NCBI GenBank assembly: GCA_031370825.1
Contig: JANMRB010000263.1
Span: 1-26,050 of the forward strand
Reading direction: 5' to 3'
DNA: 26,050 nt
Source of the DNA: JAENVT01 sp031370825
Lineage (GTDB): Bacteria; Actinomycetota; Acidimicrobiia; Acidimicrobiales; Ilumatobacteraceae
In this document: one piece after another, positions 7,029 through 14,497 of the stretch
Layout of the letters: every line of letters starts with the position of its first letter
Numbering within the stretch: position 1 is the stretch's first letter
The notes under the pieces: model-generated
The model's database searches: none
What the model was told of the DNA's origin: nothing
What the model saw: only the letters and a program-made list of their open reading frames with translations
Translations under genes and position numbers: made by a program

Positions 7029-7808
7029 ATGACGACGCAGTTGATGCCGGCAGCATTCATCGGTCACGGCAGCCCGATGAACGCCCTCGATCACAACCGT
7101 TACACCGATGCGTGGCAAGCGTTCGGGATGGCGGTGCCGTGTCCACGGGCGATCCTCGTCGTGTCGGCTCACTGGTACATCAACGCGACCGCTGTGACCG
7201 CGATGGCGCGACCGCCGACCATTCACGACTTCTATGGGTTCCCCGACGAGCTCTTCGCCGTTCGATACCCGGCCCCAGGTGATCCCGCTCTAGCCGCCGA
7301 GATCGCCGAAGTCGTCCAGCCGACCTGGGTGGGAATGGATCGGGACAGCTGGGGGATCGATCACGGCACGTGGTCGGTGTTGGTCCACGCCTTCCCCAAG
7401 GCAGACATCCCTGTCGTTCAGCTGTCGATCAGTGCCGAGTTGCCGTTCGAGTACCACGTCGAGCTGGGTGCCAAGCTGGCGCCGCTTCGGGAGCGGGGTG
7501 TGCTGATCATCGCCAGCGGCAATGTCGTGCACAACCTGCGTGGCGTCGACTGGGAGCAGCCGGAATCGGGATTTGACTGGGCGCACCGGTTCGACGACGA
7601 GGCCCGAGGTCTGATGACCAGTGCTCCGGGCGACATCATCAGGTTGCGCGAGCACGGCGATTACCCCAACGCGGTGCCGACGCCCGATCACTTCATCCCG
7701 CTCCTCTACGTCGCCGGACTGGCCGCGGCTGCGGAAATGCCTGCCGACGTGCTCATCGACGGTTACGCGTACGGTTCGCTGTCGATGACGTCGTACACGC
7801 TGAGTTGA
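7029..7808 (+). CDS. LigB-family extradiol ring-cleavage dioxygenase (4,5-DOPA-dioxygenase type)
   Basis: A 259-residue class III extradiol dioxygenase of the YgiD/DODA subfamily, cytoplasmic, expected to bind one Fe(II) or Zn(II) and open catechol-type rings such as DOPA; the true substrate is unknown. The protein starts MTTQLMPAAFIGHGSPMNAL; likely metal ligands are His13 (GHGSP), His48 (VVSAHW) and His221 (TPDHFIPLLY), with further conserved histidines at 112 (GIDHGTWSVL) and 168 (GNVVHNLR). The open frame extends upstream to 6702, across the previous gene's end and the repeat, so I use the ATG at 7029, where family similarity begins. It stands alone: no catechol-pathway neighbours are visible. 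Confidence 0.92.
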   Translation: MTTQLMPAAFIGHGSPMNALDHNRYTDAWQAFGMAVPCPRAILVVSAHWYINATAVTAMARPPTIHDFYGFPDELFAVRYPAPGDPALAAEIAEVVQPTWVGMDRDSWGIDHGTWSVLVHAFPKADIPVVQLSISAELPFEYHVELGAKLAPLRERGVLIIASGNVVHNLRGVDWEQPESGFDWAHRFDDEARGLMTSAPGDIIRLREHGDYPNAVPTPDHFIPLLYVAGLAAAAEMPADVLIDGYAYGSLSMTSYTLS

Positions 7809-7821
7809 GTGGAACTGCTGA

Positions 7822-7864
7822 GTATAACGATTTCTAGCGGTGTATAACGTCAAAGCATATACAC
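7822..7864. promoter_or_regulatory. AT-rich leader with direct repeat and perfect dyad
   Basis: In otherwise GC-rich DNA, GTATAACG occurs at 7822-7829 and again at 7842-7849, 20 bases apart (about two helical turns), each containing TATAAC, a good -10-like hexamer. GTGTATA (7840-7846) and TATACAC (7858-7864) form a perfect 7-bp inverted repeat centred at 7852. The block lies just before the AAA ATPase gene and looks like a promoter with an operator; no good -35 box was found at 16-18 bases. Confidence 0.5.
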
Positions 7865-7890
7865 GGTTAGATGTTGTTAGAGTCGCGGTC

Positions 7891-9069
7891 GTGGATCCCG
7901 TTCGCAACCCGTACTCGCCGGGTGCAGGGCTGCGCCCGTTCGTGCTCGCCGGCCGCGACAAAGAGCTGGCCAAGTTCGAGGTCCTGCGGGCCCGGGCCCG
8001 GCAGCGCCGCAACGACCAGAGCATCGTCTTCTACGGGCTGCGCGGTGTCGGTAAGACCGTGCTGCTCAACGAGTTGGCCGAGGTCGCGCGCGGCGACGGC
8101 TGGGTCGTCGCCAAGATCGAGGCTGATGCCAGTGGTTCGCGGTCGCCTTTCCGCAACCAGATCGCCCAATCGCTGAACGTCGCCCTGCGGCAGGTGCAAG
8201 GCAAGGGGACCAAGGGCAGCCGACTTCGGGCCGCGCTGCGCACGTTCAAATCGTTCTCGCTGAACGCTGCGCCCGATGGCACGCTGTCGGTCGGCATCGA
8301 GCTGGAGCCGGACCGAGGTCGCGCCGATACGGGTTCATTGCAGGCCGACCTCACCGACCTGGCGCTCGATCTCGGTGACGCAGCGATCGAACTGGATTGC
8401 GGGGTTGCGCTGTTCATCGACGAGATGCAGGACCTGAAGACGGAGGAACTGTCGGCGATATGCCAGGCGTGCCACGAGGCCGGGCAACAGAACAAGCCGT
8501 TCTTCATCGTCGGGGCCGGGTTGCCGAACCTTCCCGGCATCCTCGCCGAGGCGCGTTCGTATGCCGAGCGCCTCTTCCACTACGCCACGCTCGGGCCGCT
8601 CCCGCCGGCCGAGGCCGCCGCTGCGCTGGTTCGACCCGCTGAGCACGAGGAGGTCGCGTGGACCGGTGGGGCTGTTGACGTCGTCGTCGAGGCGGCCCGT
8701 GGGTATCCATATTTTCTGCAGGAGTACGGCAGCGCGGCCTGGGACGTCGCCTCGAGCAGCCCCATCGATCGCCGCGACGCTGTCGAGGGGATTCGCATCG
8801 GCAAGGCCCGCCTCGACGATGGTTTCTTCCGGTCGCGATGGGAACGGGCCACGCCCGGCGAGCGTGACTATCTCTCGGCGATGGCCGCTGACGGCGACGC
8901 GCCCAGCCAATCCGGCGAGGTCGCCCGGCGCTTGGAGAAGCAGCCGACGCAATTGGGTCCCGTCCGTGCGAAGCTCATCGCCAAGGGACTGGTCTTCGCG
9001 CCAGAGCATGGTTCGATCGCCTTCACCGTGCCCGGCATGGCCGACTTCATCGCCCGCCAAGCAACGTGA
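7891..9069 (+). CDS. AAA ATPase, ORC/CDC6-like, with C-terminal winged helix
   Basis: A 392-residue P-loop ATPase of the archaeal-type/ORC-like group. I start at GTG 7891 (MDPVRNPYSPGAGLRPFVLAGRDKEL), the conserved beginning of these proteins; the frame is open to 7840, but those 17 codons are AT-rich leader. Motifs: Walker A GLRGVGKT (about 49-56), Walker B ALFIDEMQD (about 173-181), a sensor-like strand FFIVGAGLPNLP near 205, and a C-terminal winged-helix-like part (about 325-392; ERDYLSAMA, SGEVARRLEKQPTQLGPVRAKLIAKGLV). Such stand-alone ATPases are scattered among actinobacteria, often near mobile or toxin-like genes; the cellular role is not known to me. It is transcribed towards, and convergent with, the minus-strand glycan genes. 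Confidence 0.88.
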   Translation: MDPVRNPYSPGAGLRPFVLAGRDKELAKFEVLRARARQRRNDQSIVFYGLRGVGKTVLLNELAEVARGDGWVVAKIEADASGSRSPFRNQIAQSLNVALRQVQGKGTKGSRLRAALRTFKSFSLNAAPDGTLSVGIELEPDRGRADTGSLQADLTDLALDLGDAAIELDCGVALFIDEMQDLKTEELSAICQACHEAGQQNKPFFIVGAGLPNLPGILAEARSYAERLFHYATLGPLPPAEAAAALVRPAEHEEVAWTGGAVDVVVEAARGYPYFLQEYGSAAWDVASSSPIDRRDAVEGIRIGKARLDDGFFRSRWERATPGERDYLSAMAADGDAPSQSGEVARRLEKQPTQLGPVRAKLIAKGLVFAPEHGSIAFTVPGMADFIARQAT

Positions 9070-9101
9070 CCACCGCCTTGCTAGTCGATCACATTGCCGA
9101 A

Positions 9102-9116
9102 CGGATGACGCATCCG
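9102..9116. terminator. Short hairpin between convergent genes
   Basis: CGGATG-ACG-CATCCG forms a 6-bp stem with a 3-base loop in the 48-base gap between the AAA ATPase stop and the stop of the minus-strand HPr-kinase-like gene. It could work in both directions; there is no T-run, so this is only a candidate. Confidence 0.4.
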
Positions 9117-9117
9117 G

Positions 9118-9957
9118 TCAGCGATAGTCGTCGAGCCATCGTTCGATCTCTGGCAGCAAGGTCGGCCATGGTGGTCCGTTGGGAACGGAGAGGCGAGCGA
9201 CGGGCAGGTTTGCCGCCAGGTCTGTGGCCACAGTGAAGTGCCGTTCGATCAACGCTGCATCGACAAGGCCTCCACAGAACACCTGATCCAACAACGACGC
9301 GACGGCGATGGCGCCCTCCACCGGTTCCAGCGTCACACCGCCCGCGGCTGAGCGCGTGCCGAGCATCAGCAGGCCGGCGATTGGGACAGGGTCGGCGTTC
9401 GGCTGGAGATCGACGACGATTCGGCCGTCACCGTCCAAGCGCGTGTTCGCGTCCGACGGCACCAGCGCGGCGCTCGGTTGCCGGAGCCGCAACGACGGTG
9501 TGCCGAGGGCCTCGCGATCAGCGGTCACGCCGGTCTGATCGTCGCTGATGAAGCCCGCGCCGTCAGCCAGAAGCAACGCGGTCGTCGTGCTCTTGCCACC
9601 CTGCCCGTCGGCGAGGAGCAAGATGGCGCCGTGCCCGGTTTGCACTGCCCCCGCATGGAAGACCGCCTCACCGCGCATCATTCGCACGATCGGCAACACG
9701 TGACGCTCCAGCTGGTATCCCAGCCACGGTTCGGCGACGTCATGCGCGGGGCGCACCGTGCCGACCAGCAGGCTGGCGTCGAGCCACACAGTGGCGACGT
9801 CGTAGACGCGGACCTCGATGGTGTTGTCGTAGCGGGTGGCCGACACCGACCAACCGTCGATGTCGTCCCCGAGATGTTGGATCAGCTCACCGGCGGGCAG
9901 CGTCCCGGCATCGACGTCGTCGGCGGGCAGATAGCTGATGGTCGGGATTCCGAGCAC
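9118..9957 (-). CDS. HPr kinase/phosphorylase C-terminal-like P-loop protein
   Basis: A 279-residue protein whose middle matches the kinase domain of HPr kinase/phosphorylase: VFHAGAV (about 99-105), then AILLLADGQGGKSTTTALLLADGAGFISDDQTGV, giving a P-loop ADGQGGKST (about 116-124) and a following Asp pair (139-140). The N-terminal 90 residues and C-terminal end have no feature I recognise. Real HPr kinases phosphorylate the PTS protein HPr on a serine; actinobacteria carry stand-alone look-alikes beside peptide or glycan biosynthesis genes, where their substrate differs or is unknown. The GTG start at 9957 lies in the same frame as the upstream MFS gene, separated by one TGA (9976-9978) and six codons. 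It is the last gene of the fcl-MFS-HprK-like minus-strand operon. Confidence 0.75.
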   Translation of the reverse strand: MLGIPTISYLPADDVDAGTLPAGELIQHLGDDIDGWSVSATRYDNTIEVRVYDVATVWLDASLLVGTVRPAHDVAEPWLGYQLERHVLPIVRMMRGEAVFHAGAVQTGHGAILLLADGQGGKSTTTALLLADGAGFISDDQTGVTADREALGTPSLRLRQPSAALVPSDANTRLDGDGRIVVDLQPNADPVPIAGLLMLGTRSAAGGVTLEPVEGAIAVASLLDQVFCGGLVDAALIERHFTVATDLAANLPVARLSVPNGPPWPTLLPEIERWLDDYR

Positions 9958-9975
9958 GCCGTAGAGTCTGCCCGG

Positions 9976-11199
9976 TCAAGGAGGGCTCGGCGAACAGGGC
10001 CGTCGTCCCTCGCGGATGAACACGTAGGCCAGTACGCCACAGGCGATGTAGATCGCCGATTGCGTATCGAGCAAGACGACGAGATCGACACGCGACACTG
10101 ACACGCCGGCCAGCAGTGATCCTGCGGCGCGCGCCAGCGCGTCGAGCGCTCCTGACATGCCGACCACGCGGCCGAGCATTCCTGAAGGACTGAATCGTTG
10201 AACCGCGGTGAAGAGGCCGATGCCCATCGCCGCTCCCGGGATCCCCGAGAGCCCAAACACCACCATGTACACCCACAACTCAGTCGTGAGGGTGGGTGCG
10301 TTCCAGAACAGCATCGAGATCACACCCATGCCGAGGAATCCGGCGGTCAGCAACGTGATCGGCCCGAAACGCTTGGCGAACCTGGCGATCACTGCCGCAC
10401 TGATGATCGCTCCAACGGCCATGCTGCCGCGGATGACACCGACGTCGACACCGCCACCGTGCAAGCGCCTCACGACGAAGACGACGAACAGGACGAGGAA
10501 GAAACCCTGCGCGATCTGACCGAGGGCTTCCACAAGAATCAGTGCCCGCAGTGATCGATGGGCTCGTATGGCACTCACGCCGGCGCGAACGCCGGGCGTC
10601 ACCTCCGCGCCGGTAGTGGCGTCGGATGTGATGGGCGCCGTGTCGGCCCGCACGAATGCCGTAGCGATCGCCACCGCGATGAAGCTGAGCCCATCGATCA
10701 ACACGACGGTTCCGATTCCGCCCAGACCGACCGCGAGTCCACCGAGCGGTGAGCCGATGAGCCGGGCCAGGCTCGCGCTCGTGGAGTTTGCCGCGTTGGC
10801 AACCGTCAACTGATCGGGCGGAACGACACGTGGCAACAGAGCGGCGGATGCCGGGTTGTTGACCTGCGTCAGCAACGCTTGCGCGCCGACGACCAAGTAT
10901 GCGGGCCAGATCCGGTCACCCGTCACGGCGAGAAGCGGTGCCAGTGTGACTGCCTGAGCAAGGTTGGTCGCGATCAAGGTGCGTCGCAGATCCCAACGAT
11001 CGACGAGGCTGCCGCCAACCGGGCCGAGCACCAACGCCGCCACAAGTTCGACGACGAAGAGGATCGCGGTCGCGGATCCCGATCCGCTTTGGATGAACAC
11101 GTACACCGGCAGGGCGACGAGCAGCAACCAGTCGCCGATGTCGTTGACGAATCCGCCACCCCACACAAGTCGGAAGTCGCGTGTTCGCCACGGCGACAC
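9976..11199 (-). CDS. MFS exporter (EntS/macrolide-efflux-like)
   Basis: A 407-residue, probably 12-helix major facilitator, of the MFS_3-like group that exports siderophores, drugs or other small molecules. It begins SPWRTRDFRLVWGGGFVNDIGDWLLLVALPVYVF, typical of that group, and has GPVGGSLVDRWDLRRTLI in the loop between helices 2 and 3 and the NPASAALLPRVVPPDQLTVANA block. The frame is open to 11280, inside fcl, but the GTG at 11199, 8 bases after the fcl stop, gives the expected N-terminus. Substrate unknown. Its neighbours (GDP-fucose synthase before, HPr-kinase-like protein after) suggest it may move a glycan-related or modified product, which is inference. Confidence 0.88.
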   Translation of the reverse strand: MSPWRTRDFRLVWGGGFVNDIGDWLLLVALPVYVFIQSGSGSATAILFVVELVAALVLGPVGGSLVDRWDLRRTLIATNLAQAVTLAPLLAVTGDRIWPAYLVVGAQALLTQVNNPASAALLPRVVPPDQLTVANAANSTSASLARLIGSPLGGLAVGLGGIGTVVLIDGLSFIAVAIATAFVRADTAPITSDATTGAEVTPGVRAGVSAIRAHRSLRALILVEALGQIAQGFFLVLFVVFVVRRLHGGGVDVGVIRGSMAVGAIISAAVIARFAKRFGPITLLTAGFLGMGVISMLFWNAPTLTTELWVYMVVFGLSGIPGAAMGIGLFTAVQRFSPSGMLGRVVGMSGALDALARAAGSLLAGVSVSRVDLVVLLDTQSAIYIACGVLAYVFIREGRRPCSPSPP

Positions 11200-11207
11200 T
11201 GCGGGTG

Positions 11208-12185
11208 TCAGGTGCTTGCGGTCAGAAGAGTGTCGATGCCGCGCATGTCGATGTTCGCTGCCTGCTGGTCGACAAACCACTGGTACGTCTGACGCAGGCC
11301 GGTGTCGAGATCGATCTTGGGCGTCCAGCCCGTGGCGTTGAGACGGCTGACATCCAAGACCTTGCGCGGTGTGCCATCCGGTTTCGACAGGTCGAACTGC
11401 AACTCGGCGCCTGGGTAGACCAGGTCGCGAATCTTCTCAGCGAGCTCGCGAATCGACAGATCGAGACCCGTTCCGACATTGATGTGGCTGTCGTCGCCGT
11501 AGTTGTTCATCAAGTGGAGACAAGCATCTGCGAGATCGTCGACATGCAGGAACTCGCGCTTGGGGGACCCGGTGCCCCAGATCTCGACTCCGTGTGCGCT
11601 GTTCAACCTGGCGTCGTGGAACTTGCGGATCAGCGCCGGCAACACGTGTCCACTTGTCAGGTCGAAGTTGTCGTTGGGTCCGTAGAGGTTTGTGGGCATC
11701 GCTGAGATGAAATCGCTGCCGTACTGCCGACGGTAGGCCTGGCACAACTTGATGCCGGCGATCTTGGCGATCGCGTACCACTCGTTTGTCGGCTCGAGTG
11801 GCCCAGTGAGCAGTTGCTCCTCGGTGATCGGTTGCGACGCCTCTCGGGGGTAGATGCACGTGGAACCGAGGTACAGAAGCTTCTTGACGTCGTAGAGGTG
11901 TGAGGCATGTACGACGGTGCCGTGGATCATCATGTTGTCGTAGATGAACTCGGCAGGCCGTGTGCTGTTGGCCATGATCCCGCCCACTGTTCCGGCGACC
12001 AGGAACACGTAGTCGGGCCTGTTGGCCTTGAACCAGTGAGACACCTCGGCTTGATCGCGCAGATCGAGCTGCTGGCGCTTGGCCGTGAGGATGTTGGTGA
12101 AGCCATCCGCCTCGAGCCGCCGAACAACCGCAGATCCAACAAGCCCGGCGTGACCGGCAACATAGATTCGAGAATCGAGCTGCAT
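11208..12185 (-). CDS. fcl: GDP-L-fucose synthase
   Basis: A 325-residue short-chain dehydrogenase/reductase of the WcaG/Fcl type, an NADPH-dependent epimerase-reductase that converts GDP-4-keto-6-deoxymannose to GDP-L-fucose for surface glycans. Seen: nucleotide-binding GHAGLVGSA (about 11-19), GSTCIYPREASQPI with the catalytic Ser/Cys region, NEWYAIAKIAG with the YxxxK pair, SGHVLPALIRKFHDA, and IWGTGSPKREFLHVDDLADA. Length is normal. The usual partner, GDP-mannose 4,6-dehydratase (gmd), is not in the window, so the precursor must be made elsewhere. Starts at ATG 12185 and is divergent from the LytR_C gene with about 95 bases between them. First gene of a three-gene minus-strand operon. Confidence 0.95.
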   Translation of the reverse strand: MQLDSRIYVAGHAGLVGSAVVRRLEADGFTNILTAKRQQLDLRDQAEVSHWFKANRPDYVFLVAGTVGGIMANSTRPAEFIYDNMMIHGTVVHASHLYDVKKLLYLGSTCIYPREASQPITEEQLLTGPLEPTNEWYAIAKIAGIKLCQAYRRQYGSDFISAMPTNLYGPNDNFDLTSGHVLPALIRKFHDARLNSAHGVEIWGTGSPKREFLHVDDLADACLHLMNNYGDDSHINVGTGLDLSIRELAEKIRDLVYPGAELQFDLSKPDGTPRKVLDVSRLNATGWTPKIDLDTGLRQTYQWFVDQQAANIDMRGIDTLLTAST

Positions 12186-12241
12186 TCGCTCAATCTACTG
12201 TCCCATCAGAGGTCGTCACCCCGCACCGCTCGCTCAGTCGA

Positions 12242-12257
12242 TCTCCGCCCGCGGAGA
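12242..12257. promoter_or_regulatory. Small perfect hairpin in divergent intergenic region
   Basis: TCTCCG-CCCG-CGGAGA (6-bp stem, 4-base loop) lies between fcl and the LytR_C-protein gene, 23 bases before the latter's ATG. It may be an operator or a leader hairpin. The rest of the roughly 95-base divergent gap shows no clear promoter boxes. Confidence 0.35.
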
Positions 12258-12280
12258 CCGCTGGTACCGTGGCTGGCCTC

Positions 12281-12892
12281 ATGCGCAAGTCCTGGCCGTT
12301 CGCTCTCGCTGTGATCGCCGTCGGTGGTCTCGCCGGCGCCACGATTGCCGGGCGGCCGGTGCACACTGACCCCTTCGTCCTCGAACCGAGCATCACAGTT
12401 CCAACCGCCGTGGCTCCCAGCACGGAGATCGCTTCGACTCCTACGACGAAGCCGACAACGACGACGGTCGTCACCGCGCCGGTCGCGGCATCGACCACGA
12501 CCGCGGTCCCTCGTACTTCGACTCCCACGACCGCGGTCGCCTCGACGACGACCGCACCGAGCACGACCACAACGATCGCGGGCCCGTTGCCGCGCGATCA
12601 GGTACGGCTGATGATCGTCAACGCCGACGGCCGCTTCCGACTCGGCACAATCACCGCCGATCGAATCAGGCCGTTGGGGTACCCGATCGTCGTCAGCGAC
12701 ATTCTGCAGAAGGTCGGCGCGACCGTCATCTACTACCGACCAGGGTTCGCCGACGAGGCCGCGATCGTTGCCAGCGACATCCTCATCCCGAACGCGATCA
12801 TCGCCGCGTACCCATCGAACGCGCCACCGATCACGAGTTCCGACGACGGGGCCGACGTGATCGTCGTGCTCGGTCCGGATGCTCCGCGTTGA
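12281..12892 (+). CDS. Membrane-anchored LytR C-terminal-domain protein
   Basis: A 203-residue envelope protein. Residues 5-24 form a signal anchor (WPFALAVIAVGGLAGATIAG), followed by a linker of about 80 residues almost wholly Thr, Pro, Ala, Val and Ser, then a globular part (about 115-203) resembling the LytR_C domain, beginning RLMIVNADGRFRLGTITADRI and ending GADVIVVLGPDA. LytR_C domains accompany LytR-CpsA-Psr ligases that attach polymers to peptidoglycan, but the catalytic LCP domain is absent. I use ATG 12281 rather than GTG 12269, since the signal anchor follows it directly. The linker DNA holds short direct repeats (CCACGACCGCGGTC at 12495 and 12525). Next to a BY-kinase, a role in envelope polymer assembly is likely but inferred. 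Confidence 0.8.
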   Translation: MRKSWPFALAVIAVGGLAGATIAGRPVHTDPFVLEPSITVPTAVAPSTEIASTPTTKPTTTTVVTAPVAASTTTAVPRTSTPTTAVASTTTAPSTTTTIAGPLPRDQVRLMIVNADGRFRLGTITADRIRPLGYPIVVSDILQKVGATVIYYRPGFADEAAIVASDILIPNAIIAAYPSNAPPITSSDDGADVIVVLGPDAPR

Positions 12893-12930
12893 TCCAGACG
12901 ATCAATCACCACCGGTAGGCTGGCGACTCC

Positions 12931-14487
12931 ATGAGCGTTGGCGAGCGTCCGGAGATGACTTTGCGCGACTACGGGCGCGTCATCATCCGCCGATCATGGA
13001 TCGTGATCGCAGCGATCATCGCCACGGCTGCGCCCGCGGTGGCACTGTCCATGCGGCAGGACCCGATCTATGAAGCCGATGCCGACATGTTGATTCGCGC
13101 GTTGCCCGGTGAATCGGTGTTCGGTAGTGGCCAGCAGAACATCAACCCTGACCGCCTGGTCCAGAACGAGATCTCCGTGCTCGAAGGCGATGCCGTCTAC
13201 CAGAAGTTGAGGCAGAACCTCGGGCTGGCAGGCGATCCGCCCGGCGTCAGCGGCAACGGGTTCAAGGACGCTGATGTCATCACCGTCAGAGTCGAGAGCG
13301 GGGACCCCCAAACTGCGGCCATGCTGGCCGACGCGTACGTCGCTGCTTACATCGATGTCAAACGCGAACAGGCAGTCGACGGAATGGTCGCCGCCAGTAC
13401 CCAGCTGCAGTCAAAGATCACGGAGCTGCAAGACAAGATCAGCGCGCTCGACGACAAGATCGGCGCTAGCAGCACGGATGACGATTCGACTGCAGAAGCC
13501 GATCGCCGAGCGCTGGTGGACCAGCAAGCGCTCTTTCGGCAGCACATCGACCAACTACAAGTCGACGCGGCGTTGTCAGCCGGCGATGCCGAGCTCGTGA
13601 GGCCGGCCACTGCACCGATCACACCGATCAAGCCCACACCGGTGCGTACCGCGGCGCTTGCCGCTGTTGTCGGGCTGCTGCTGGGTCTCGGCGCGGCGTT
13701 CCTCATTGACCACCTCGACGACTCAGTTCGAAGTGCCGATGATCTGGCAAATCTCGGCACGGATGTGCCCGTGCTGGCAACAGTTCCCAACGTGGCCACT
13801 CGCGACAACCGTCCGCTGGCCATCTCCGCGCCCGATGCTCCACCGGTCGAGGCGTATCGCAATCTGCGAACGAACGTGCAGTTCCTCGGCCTCGAGCGCA
13901 AGGTGCGATCGATCCAAGTCACCAGCACCCGCCCCGGCGAGGGCAAGACGACCACCGCTGCCAATCTCGCGGTCGTGCTGTCGCAGACCGGTTCAAACGT
14001 GGTGCTGGTCGATGCCGACCTGCGCAAACCGGACCTGCACCGTCTCTTCGCGATCGATGGCAGCAATGGCCTGACCAACAATCTGGCGGGCGACCCGATG
14101 GAGTTGACGATCCAGCGCATCAACGATCAGTTGTGGGTGATCGTCGGCGGACCCGTGCCACCGAACCCCAGCGAACTGCTCAGCGGCCGGCGCATGGACG
14201 CGTTCGCCGAGGAGCTTGCCCGACGATTCGATTACGTGATCTTCGACTCCGCTCCGCTTCTCGCAGTCAGCGATGCCGCGGCGTTGTCGCGACACGTCGA
14301 TGGCGTGCTGCTGGCCGTGCAAGCCAGGCACGTGTCGCTGCCGCAACTACGCGAAAGCCTGGCGGCCTTGGAACGAGTTGGCGCGCCGCTGCTCGGCATC
14401 GTTCTCACCCGCGCGAAAGTCGACACCACGGTCTCGGGAGAGTACGACTACCTCCAGCCCAGCCGTTCGAAGAAGCGGCGGCGGTAG
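12931..14487 (+). CDS. Fused Wzz-type co-polymerase and BY-family tyrosine kinase
   Basis: A 518-residue inner-membrane protein that would control chain length and export of a surface polysaccharide by cycling of tyrosine phosphorylation. Order: Wzz domain with first membrane helix (about 22-40), outside part with coiled coil (about 150-215), second helix (about 238-260) after a Pro-rich TPIKPTP motif, then the cytoplasmic kinase with Walker A GEGKTT (336-341), Walker A' VLVDADLRKP (358-367) and Walker B VIFDSAP (436-442). The C-terminal tail is short: only two tyrosines (GEYDYLQPSR) followed by a basic end KKRRR, fewer than the Tyr cluster in proteobacterial Wzc. ATG 12931 and ATG 12955 are both possible starts. 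Followed by a histidine phosphatase 10 bases later. Confidence 0.93.
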   Translation: MSVGERPEMTLRDYGRVIIRRSWIVIAAIIATAAPAVALSMRQDPIYEADADMLIRALPGESVFGSGQQNINPDRLVQNEISVLEGDAVYQKLRQNLGLAGDPPGVSGNGFKDADVITVRVESGDPQTAAMLADAYVAAYIDVKREQAVDGMVAASTQLQSKITELQDKISALDDKIGASSTDDDSTAEADRRALVDQQALFRQHIDQLQVDAALSAGDAELVRPATAPITPIKPTPVRTAALAAVVGLLLGLGAAFLIDHLDDSVRSADDLANLGTDVPVLATVPNVATRDNRPLAISAPDAPPVEAYRNLRTNVQFLGLERKVRSIQVTSTRPGEGKTTTAANLAVVLSQTGSNVVLVDADLRKPDLHRLFAIDGSNGLTNNLAGDPMELTIQRINDQLWVIVGGPVPPNPSELLSGRRMDAFAEELARRFDYVIFDSAPLLAVSDAAALSRHVDGVLLAVQARHVSLPQLRESLAALERVGAPLLGIVLTRAKVDTTVSGEYDYLQPSRSKKRRR

Positions 14488-14496
14488 CTCCGCCGC
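14478..14496 (+). promoter_or_regulatory. GC hairpin carrying the kinase stop codon, directly before phosphatase start
   Basis: GCGGCGG (14478-14484) pairs with CCGCCGC (14490-14496) around the loop TAGCT. The kinase stop codon TAG (14485-14487) is in the loop, and the phosphatase ATG (14498) begins one base after the stem, so the space for a ribosome-binding site is entirely inside the stem. Ribosomes ending the kinase would melt it, which suggests translational coupling. Confidence 0.6.
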
Positions 14497-14497
14497 G

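Noticed and set aside
9976..11280. Longer MFS start at 11280 with a His/Arg-rich head
   Set aside because: It would overlap fcl by 73 bases and the extra residues are not seen in the family; GTG 11199 gives a normal N-terminus.
12190..12570. Val/Ala/Thr-rich minus-strand frame looking like a membrane protein
   Set aside because: It is the complement of the Thr/Pro linker of the LytR_C protein; the apparent hydrophobicity comes from reverse-reading ACG/ACC codons.
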